Shown in pieces: positions 33,703-37,631 of a stretch of DNA of 37,631 nt. The notes under the pieces were generated by a model. It saw nothing but the letters and a program-made list of their open reading frames with translations. It searched no databases and was not told where the DNA came from. The translations under genes and the position numbers were made by a program. Where the stretch lies: contig PZPI01000001.1 in NCBI GenBank assembly GCA_003045935.1, positions 1 to 37,631 of the forward strand. The letters run 5' to 3'. The DNA comes from Bacteroidota bacterium (GTDB lineage Bacteria; Bacteroidota; Bacteroidia; Flavobacteriales; Flavobacteriaceae). How positions within the stretch are numbered: position 1 is the first letter of the stretch; every line of letters starts with the position of its first letter.

Positions 33703-34032
33703 TTAAGATTCTGGAGCCATCTGAATGACTAAACCTTTTAGCTCCTCAATAATGGGAATTTGACAACCCAGACGACTGTTATCTTTAACGTGAAAGGCTT
33801 CTGATAGCATAGCCTCTTCCTCATCAGAAATTGGGCTGAGTTCATGTGAGGATTCTATGTAGCATTGACACGAGGCGCACATTGCCATTCCCCCGCAAAT
33901 ACCAACAGTGCCTTCTGGCTCAATCTCGTAGGAGCGTACTACCTCCATGAGATTCATATTCATATCTGTCGGAGCTTGCAATTCATGCTTCACGCCTTTT
34001 CGATCGATGACTGTTATTGCAACCTCATTCAT
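33703..34032 (-). CDS. [2Fe-2S] ferredoxin, adrenodoxin/plant type
   Basis: A 109-residue soluble ferredoxin. The cluster ligands are C46, C52 and C55 in CGGMAMCASC and C90 in RLGCQIP, the spacing of vertebrate/ISC-type [2Fe-2S] ferredoxins. A further Cys57 lies next to the third ligand. It starts 2 bp after the ferredoxin reductase stop, so the two are a reductase/ferredoxin pair. With nfu and mrp in the same operon, it probably gives electrons to Fe-S cluster assembly. Confidence 0.92.
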   Translation of the reverse strand: MNEVAITVIDRKGVKHELQAPTDMNMNLMEVVRSYEIEPEGTVGICGGMAMCASCQCYIESSHELSPISDEEEAMLSEAFHVKDNSRLGCQIPIIEELKGLVIQMAPES

Positions 34033-34034
34033 GA

Positions 34035-35093
34035 TTAGTCGATTGTTTTAACAACGGCTTTAGGCGCTTCTTTTTTAGAGCCATCAAAACCGGTAACACC
34101 TCCTACCGTAGTGTATTTCATCACATAGCGCTTCTCTGGGTAAATTCGAGCATAAGCACTTTGACACATTAAAGTTGCCTCATGAAAACCGCAAAGAATC
34201 AATTTCAATTTACCTGGATAGGTGTTTACATCACCAATAGCATATACACCCGGTATATTCGTTTGATAATCTAGAGTGTGATCTACCTTAATGGCGTTCT
34301 TCTCAATCTCCAATCCCCAATCAGATAAGGGGCCTAATTTTGGAGAAAGACCAAACAGTGGAATAAAAGCATCTACAGCCACCTCTTTGGTTAAATCAGT
34401 TTGATGATTATGGATCACTAAAGACTGTAGTGAATCTCCTCCTTTTATTTCAACCACCTCAGCGGGTGTATTTAGTAGAATTTTTCCCTTATTCTTGAGT
34501 TCTTGAACTTTCTCAACAGAATCTAAGGCACCTCTAAACTCGTTGCGACGATGAGCCAAATGCACCTCACTGGCAATGTCACTTAAAAAAATAGACCAAT
34601 CTAGGGCCGAATCTCCTCCTCCCGCAATCAAAACTTTTTTGCCGCGATATTGCTCTGGATCTTTAACCATGTAAGCAACTCCGCGATCCTCGAACTTCTC
34701 TATACCAGAAATTTCAGGTTTTCTTGGCTCGAAACTTCCAAGACCCCCCGCGATAGCAACTACTTTTGATTTGTGCTTTGTTCCCTTGTTAGTGGTGACA
34801 ATAAAATAATCATCCTCGGTACGTTCTAAGGTCTCTGCTCTTTCACCAAGAGTAAATCCAGGTTGAAAGGGTTCGATTTGCTTCATTAAATTATCAACCA
34901 ATTCACCGGCTAGCACCTCAGGATACCCAGGAATATCGTAAATCGGTTTTTTAGGATATAACTCGGCTAGTTGACCGCCAGGTTGTGGCAGGGCATCGAC
35001 TAAATGACATTTAAGCTGTAATAATCCTGCTTCGAAAACGGTAAAAAGGCCTGTAGGTCCCGCTCCTATGATTAGGATATCGGTTGTAATCAT
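34035..35093 (-). CDS. Ferredoxin/flavodoxin-NADP+ reductase, thioredoxin-reductase-like
   Basis: A 352-residue flavoprotein. The FAD site is IIGAGPTGLF near the N-terminus, the NADPH site is IAGGGDSALDW, and the C-terminal FAD contact is YAIGDVNTYPGK. It has no CxxC pair, which separates this YumC-type ferredoxin reductase from thioredoxin reductase. It passes electrons between NADPH and the [2Fe-2S] ferredoxin encoded immediately downstream. The ATG at 35093 (MITTDILIIGAGP) is preferred; an ATG at 35141 would run into the nfu gene. It follows nfu after 10 bp. Confidence 0.92.
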   Translation of the reverse strand: MITTDILIIGAGPTGLFTVFEAGLLQLKCHLVDALPQPGGQLAELYPKKPIYDIPGYPEVLAGELVDNLMKQIEPFQPGFTLGERAETLERTEDDYFIVTTNKGTKHKSKVVAIAGGLGSFEPRKPEISGIEKFEDRGVAYMVKDPEQYRGKKVLIAGGGDSALDWSIFLSDIASEVHLAHRRNEFRGALDSVEKVQELKNKGKILLNTPAEVVEIKGGDSLQSLVIHNHQTDLTKEVAVDAFIPLFGLSPKLGPLSDWGLEIEKNAIKVDHTLDYQTNIPGVYAIGDVNTYPGKLKLILCGFHEATLMCQSAYARIYPEKRYVMKYTTVGGVTGFDGSKKEAPKAVVKTID

Positions 35094-35103
35094 GGTTTTT
35101 ATT

Positions 35104-35343
35104 CTAGGCGATATTAATAACCTCCTCAATTTGAGGAGCAAATTTTTTGATAGTCATCTCAACCCCACTTTTAAGGGTCATCTGATTGATTGAACAACCC
35201 ACGCAATTTCCTTCTAATCGAACCTTAACTGAGGTTCCGTTATCTATAGAAACCAGAGAAATATCTCCTCCATCGCTTTGTAGAAAGGGTCGAATTTCAG
35301 CAAGAGCAGCTTCAACCTTCTCTTTTAATTCATTTGCTATCAT
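35104..35343 (-). CDS. NifU C-terminal-domain Fe-S scaffold protein (Nfu)
   Basis: A 79-residue protein that is a single NifU C-terminal domain. The Fe-S ligand motif CVGC (C47, C50) is followed by the family SINQMTLKSGVE. It carries and delivers [4Fe-4S] clusters to target proteins as a dimer. It lacks the A-type domain of NfuA. Its start overlaps the mrp stop as TGATG, indicating translational coupling with that Fe-S carrier. Confidence 0.93.
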   Translation of the reverse strand: MIANELKEKVEAALAEIRPFLQSDGGDISLVSIDNGTSVKVRLEGNCVGCSINQMTLKSGVEMTIKKFAPQIEEVINIA

Positions 35344-36482
35344 CAGCGTTTTGGTTTAACGGCAGAACATCCTGCCATGGTTGTAATTCGTATTGCCTCC
35401 GTAGGCGGGAGTTTTTCGTTTCTTCTTACCAATTCTGAAACTACTTCTTTGGTTAAAGATTCGAAAGCTTCTGATACTGGTGTATGATCTTGCAGGGCAG
35501 CTGGTCGACCAACATCTCCAGCTTCTCGAACGCTTTGAACCAGTGGGATTTCTCCCAAAAGAGCCACGCCCATTCGTTCGGCCAAATGCTTCCCACCTCC
35601 CTCACCAAATATAAAGTATTTGTTCTCAGGTAATTCTGCTGGGGTAAAGTAAGACATGTTCTCTATAATACCGAGTACCGGTACCTGAATGGCGTCTTGG
35701 GCAAACATTGCAATCCCTTTACGAGCATCAGCTAAAGCCACTTCTTGAGGAGTACTCACTACTACGGCTCCAGTAATTGGTAATGACTGCATGATACTCA
35801 AGTGAATATCCCCAGTACCTGGAGGCAGATCGACAATTAAAAAATCTAACTCACCCCAGTGCGCATCAAAGATCATCTGGTTAAGTGCTTTAGCAGCCAT
35901 GGGCCCTCTCCAAATTACAGCCTGGTCTTTTTCGGTAAAGAACCCGATAGAGAGAAGCTTCACCCCATAGTTAGAAACAGGCTTCATTTTAGATTTTCCC
36001 TCAACATCAATGGCTAACGGCTTCTCATTTTCAACATCAAACATCAATGGCTGAGAAGGGCCATAGATATCGGCATCTAAAAGGCCCACTTCAAATCCCA
36101 TTTTAGCCAATGAAACGGCAAGATTTGCAGTAACGGTAGACTTACCAACACCACCTTTACCAGAGGCAACGGCGATAATGTTTTTTATACCTGGTATTGG
36201 CTTTCCTTTGATCAGATTTGAACTCTGTACTTTCTCGGGAGCCTCAACCGTTAGATTTACTTTGATTTTAGCTTTAGGATGCACTTCGGCGTGAATCACT
36301 TGTAGAATAGAAACTTCAGTCTTCTTTTTTGCTTGTAGGCTAGGATTGTTAATCGTCACATCGACTACAACCTCATCCCCAAATACTTGCACATTCTTTA
36401 TCGCTCCACTTTCAACTAGGTTTTGACCTTCTCCAGGCGCACTAATAGTACTTAAAGCTTTAAGAATTTCACTCTTTGTCAT
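35343..36482 (-). CDS. mrp: Mrp/ApbC-type Fe-S carrier ATPase
   Basis: A 379-residue P-loop protein. An N-terminal MIP18/DUF59 domain (about 1-80) precedes the deviant Walker A GKGGVGKS (108-115), then LLDADIYGPSQP, VDLPPGTGD and STPQEVALADARKG. It moves Fe-S clusters to apoproteins. The usual CPxC after MSYF is not present here (MSYFTPAELPEN), a feature I recall as normal in Bacteroidota. A lone Cys lies near the C-terminus. The ATG at 36482 has an unusually good Shine-Dalgarno for this genome (AAGGAG, 4 nt upstream) and a perfect -7 box above it. It heads the operon mrp-nfu-reductase-ferredoxin. Confidence 0.93.
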   Translation of the reverse strand: MTKSEILKALSTISAPGEGQNLVESGAIKNVQVFGDEVVVDVTINNPSLQAKKKTEVSILQVIHAEVHPKAKIKVNLTVEAPEKVQSSNLIKGKPIPGIKNIIAVASGKGGVGKSTVTANLAVSLAKMGFEVGLLDADIYGPSQPLMFDVENEKPLAIDVEGKSKMKPVSNYGVKLLSIGFFTEKDQAVIWRGPMAAKALNQMIFDAHWGELDFLIVDLPPGTGDIHLSIMQSLPITGAVVVSTPQEVALADARKGIAMFAQDAIQVPVLGIIENMSYFTPAELPENKYFIFGEGGGKHLAERMGVALLGEIPLVQSVREAGDVGRPAALQDHTPVSEAFESLTKEVVSELVRRNEKLPPTEAIRITTMAGCSAVKPKR

Positions 36483-36500
36483 AGATCTCCTTTTCTACCA

Positions 36501-36508
36501 CAAAGATA
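36501..36508 (-). promoter_or_regulatory. Perfect -7 box of the mrp operon
   Basis: Minus-strand TATCTTTG is a full TAnnTTTG match in the 41-bp gap below the alkyltransferase-like gene. The leader of about 14 nt contains the AAGGAG sequence at 36487-36492. Confidence 0.5.
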
Positions 36509-36523
36509 CGCAGATAACAAAGG

Positions 36524-36850
36524 TTAGAAAAGCATTTCTGCCGGATCCCAAAAAAGTCGATCAAAGTCAACTACACAATCATCTGAGATTTCAACTCCTT
36601 CATTTTCAAGTAATTGCTGCATAAGATTAGTGCCAGGAAAATGATGTTTCCCTGTAAGCATTCCCATGCGATTCACCACTCGATGAGCTGGTACATCCTT
36701 GTCGTGAGATAAATTCATTGCGTATCCGACCATTCGGGCTCCGCCCCTTCGGCCAAGATAATTGGCGATTGCGCCATATGAAGTGACTCTTCCTTCAGGA
36801 ATTTGTCGGGTGACTTCATATACGCGCTCATAAAAATCACTACTACTCAT
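36524..36850 (-). CDS. Alkyltransferase-like (ATL) DNA-repair protein
   Basis: A 108-residue single-domain member of the O6-alkylguanine transferase family. PEGRVTSYGAIA and the DNA-reading Arg finger region GGARMVGYAM are conserved. The active-site PCHR of true methyltransferases is PAHR here (residues 54-57), so it cannot accept an alkyl group. Such ATL proteins bind O6-alkylguanine and flag it for nucleotide excision repair. ATL proteins more often have PWHR, so the Ala variant is less common. It starts 8 bp inside the end of the LysE-type gene. Confidence 0.9.
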   Translation of the reverse strand: MSSSDFYERVYEVTRQIPEGRVTSYGAIANYLGRRGGARMVGYAMNLSHDKDVPAHRVVNRMGMLTGKHHFPGTNLMQQLLENEGVEISDDCVVDFDRLFWDPAEMLF

Positions 36851-37463
36851 AATTCAACCATAAACGAATAAAAGTGAATACTACAAGCAACAACATCAGG
36901 CCTGCGATGATTCGATTCGAGCGTTTTTCGAAGCGCTGCTCATCAAAAGAAATTTTAGCAAACCCATAAGCGTAACCATAGAGAATTGCGAAGGTTCCTG
37001 ATAGCGCTGCAGTAGCAAAAACCAGTGTTTCAGAGGTCGCTAGACGTGCAATTTTAGAACTTCGAAGCGCGGCATGTAGACCTGCGTAAAAAGGAAGGGT
37101 AAGTACATTGAGTAACGCTAAGCTGATTCCCTTCAAAAAAGAATTAGAGGAAGAAGGTGCAAGTTCTGTTAAGTCGCGATTTGACTTTTTCCAGAAATAG
37201 AAAAAGAGAACTATGAAAATCAAAAGAGCTCCGACTAAAATATGGTTGATCGTTTCTGGATGTTCGAAAAGATATTTTGAAAACGCAGCAGCACCTAGGG
37301 CCTCAATGAAGATGACCAGAGAACAAGCTAAAGAGAAATAAATACCAAATTTCTTACCTCTTTCCACAGAGATTTTGGCGGCATTCATATTAAGTAAACC
37401 GGGAGGCAAGGTAGCTACGGCAGCGGCTAAAAAAGTCAGAGCAAAAAGAGTGATATAGTGCAA
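36843..37463 (-). CDS. LysE-family exporter
   Basis: A 206-residue membrane protein with six predicted helices. The LysE-type N-terminus contains ATLPPGLLNMNAAKISVERG and a charged loop (KKSNRDLTELAPSSS) in the middle. These proteins export amino acids or similar small solutes, with substrate unpredictable. The only in-frame start before the family region is a TTG at 37463, immediately downstream of AAAGGAGG with no spacing, which is too close for normal Shine-Dalgarno use. The next ATG would remove the first helix. The overlap of 8 bp with the ATL gene suggests one transcript. Confidence 0.82.
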   Translation of the reverse strand: MHYITLFALTFLAAAVATLPPGLLNMNAAKISVERGKKFGIYFSLACSLVIFIEALGAAAFSKYLFEHPETINHILVGALLIFIVLFFYFWKKSNRDLTELAPSSSNSFLKGISLALLNVLTLPFYAGLHAALRSSKIARLATSETLVFATAALSGTFAILYGYAYGFAKISFDEQRFEKRSNRIIAGLMLLLVVFTFIRLWLNYE

Positions 37464-37479
37464 CCTCCTTTAGTGTTAG

Positions 37480-37631
37480 TTAGATTTTAAATGAAACATA
37501 CGTTATCGGCTTACCCACTTGTAGATACTGGCTCTCATAAAAAGTTTGAACCTCAGTAACTACTGAAGGACTACCCGACTGTCGATAAACATCGTCGTTC
37601 GAATATACAATTTCTTTGCCTAGGCCATGCA
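37480..37631 (-). CDS. trmB: tRNA (guanine-N7)-methyltransferase, C-terminal fragment
   Basis: An open frame enters from the right edge and stops at 37480, giving 50 codons. The end reads TEVQTFYESQYL and KPITYVSFKI, the typical C-terminal strand pattern of TrmB, including the TxxE/Y-rich helix and the final KPI-Y--F. TrmB makes m7G46 in tRNA. The start and the catalytic core lie outside the window. It is followed after 16 bp by the LysE-type gene on the same strand. Identification rests on a short segment. Confidence 0.65.
   Translation of the reverse strand, partial: HGLGKEIVYSNDDVYRQSGSPSVVTEVQTFYESQYLQVGKPITYVSFKI

Noticed and set aside
36524-36850. Active O6-methylguanine-DNA methyltransferase
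   Set aside because: The acceptor Cys of PCHR is Ala (PAHR), so the protein can only be alkyltransferase-like.
1-37631. tRNA, rRNA, insertion sequences, integrase or phage genes
   Set aside because: No gap is long enough for an rRNA, no tRNA-like cloverleaf was noticed in the short gaps, and no transposase or integrase motif appears in any large frame; a covariance-model scan was not possible.

Overview
The window looks like the chromosome of a marine-type Bacteroidota, most likely Flavobacteriales. Three things point there: the mevalonate-pathway genes, a symporter/beta-phosphoglucomutase/GH65 phosphorylase cluster, and -7 promoter boxes of the Bacteroidota form TAnnTTTG, usually without a clear Shine-Dalgarno. 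It is very dense: no gene-free stretch exceeds about 90 bp, and I see no rRNA, tRNA, CRISPR or mobile element. All five convergent gene pairs overlap or lie within 9 bp, and all four divergent pairs share 60-75 bp.

Layout. (1) 1-966, 3' part of a TolC-family outer-membrane protein. (2) 956-8848, minus strand: glpD with a DtxR-type regulator, an aldehyde dehydrogenase, a YceI protein, a LOV-like PAS protein, a second YceI protein joined to a b561-like membrane protein and a Tat/lipoprotein Rieske protein, then a GH32 lipoprotein. (3) 8912-17451, plus strand: eight tightly linked genes (DUF2064/TIGR04282 transferase, purine nucleoside phosphorylase, ArsM-type arsenite methyltransferase, FAD oxidoreductase, membrane polyferredoxin, three glycosyltransferases). 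(4) 17408-21256, minus: mvaD, mevalonate-kinase-like GHMP kinase, UbiA prenyltransferase, RluB-type pseudouridine synthase. (5) 21325-23549, plus: glpK-glpF. (6) 23550-29011, minus: sodium/sugar symporter, pgmB, GH65 phosphorylase, glycerophosphodiesterase lipoprotein. (7) 29076-29720, a secreted unknown; 29717-31888, a penicillin-acylase-type lipoprotein; 31960-33693, an ABC exporter. (8) 33703-36482, minus: mrp, nfu, ferredoxin reductase and [2Fe-2S] ferredoxin; then an alkyltransferase-like protein, a LysE-type exporter and the 3' end of trmB.

The most interesting region is (3). ArsM, a nucleoside phosphorylase and a TIGR04282 transferase are the known company of arsenosugar biosynthesis, but the radical-SAM enzyme ArsS expected between methylation and nucleoside cleavage is not in the window. 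In the same overlapping string are an NAD(P)H-type flavoprotein, a polyferredoxin and a polyprenyl-phosphate-type glycosylation set. I infer an arsenosugar pathway extended toward a lipid- or glycan-linked product. The second candidate is the Rieske/b561-like/YceI string, which looks like a small extracytoplasmic electron-transfer module next to a LOV-like sensor that has lost its photoactive cysteine.

Glycerol handling recurs: GlpD (2), GlpK/GlpF (5) and a glycerophosphodiesterase (6) together give glycerol uptake, phosphorylation, oxidation and release from glycerophosphodiesters.
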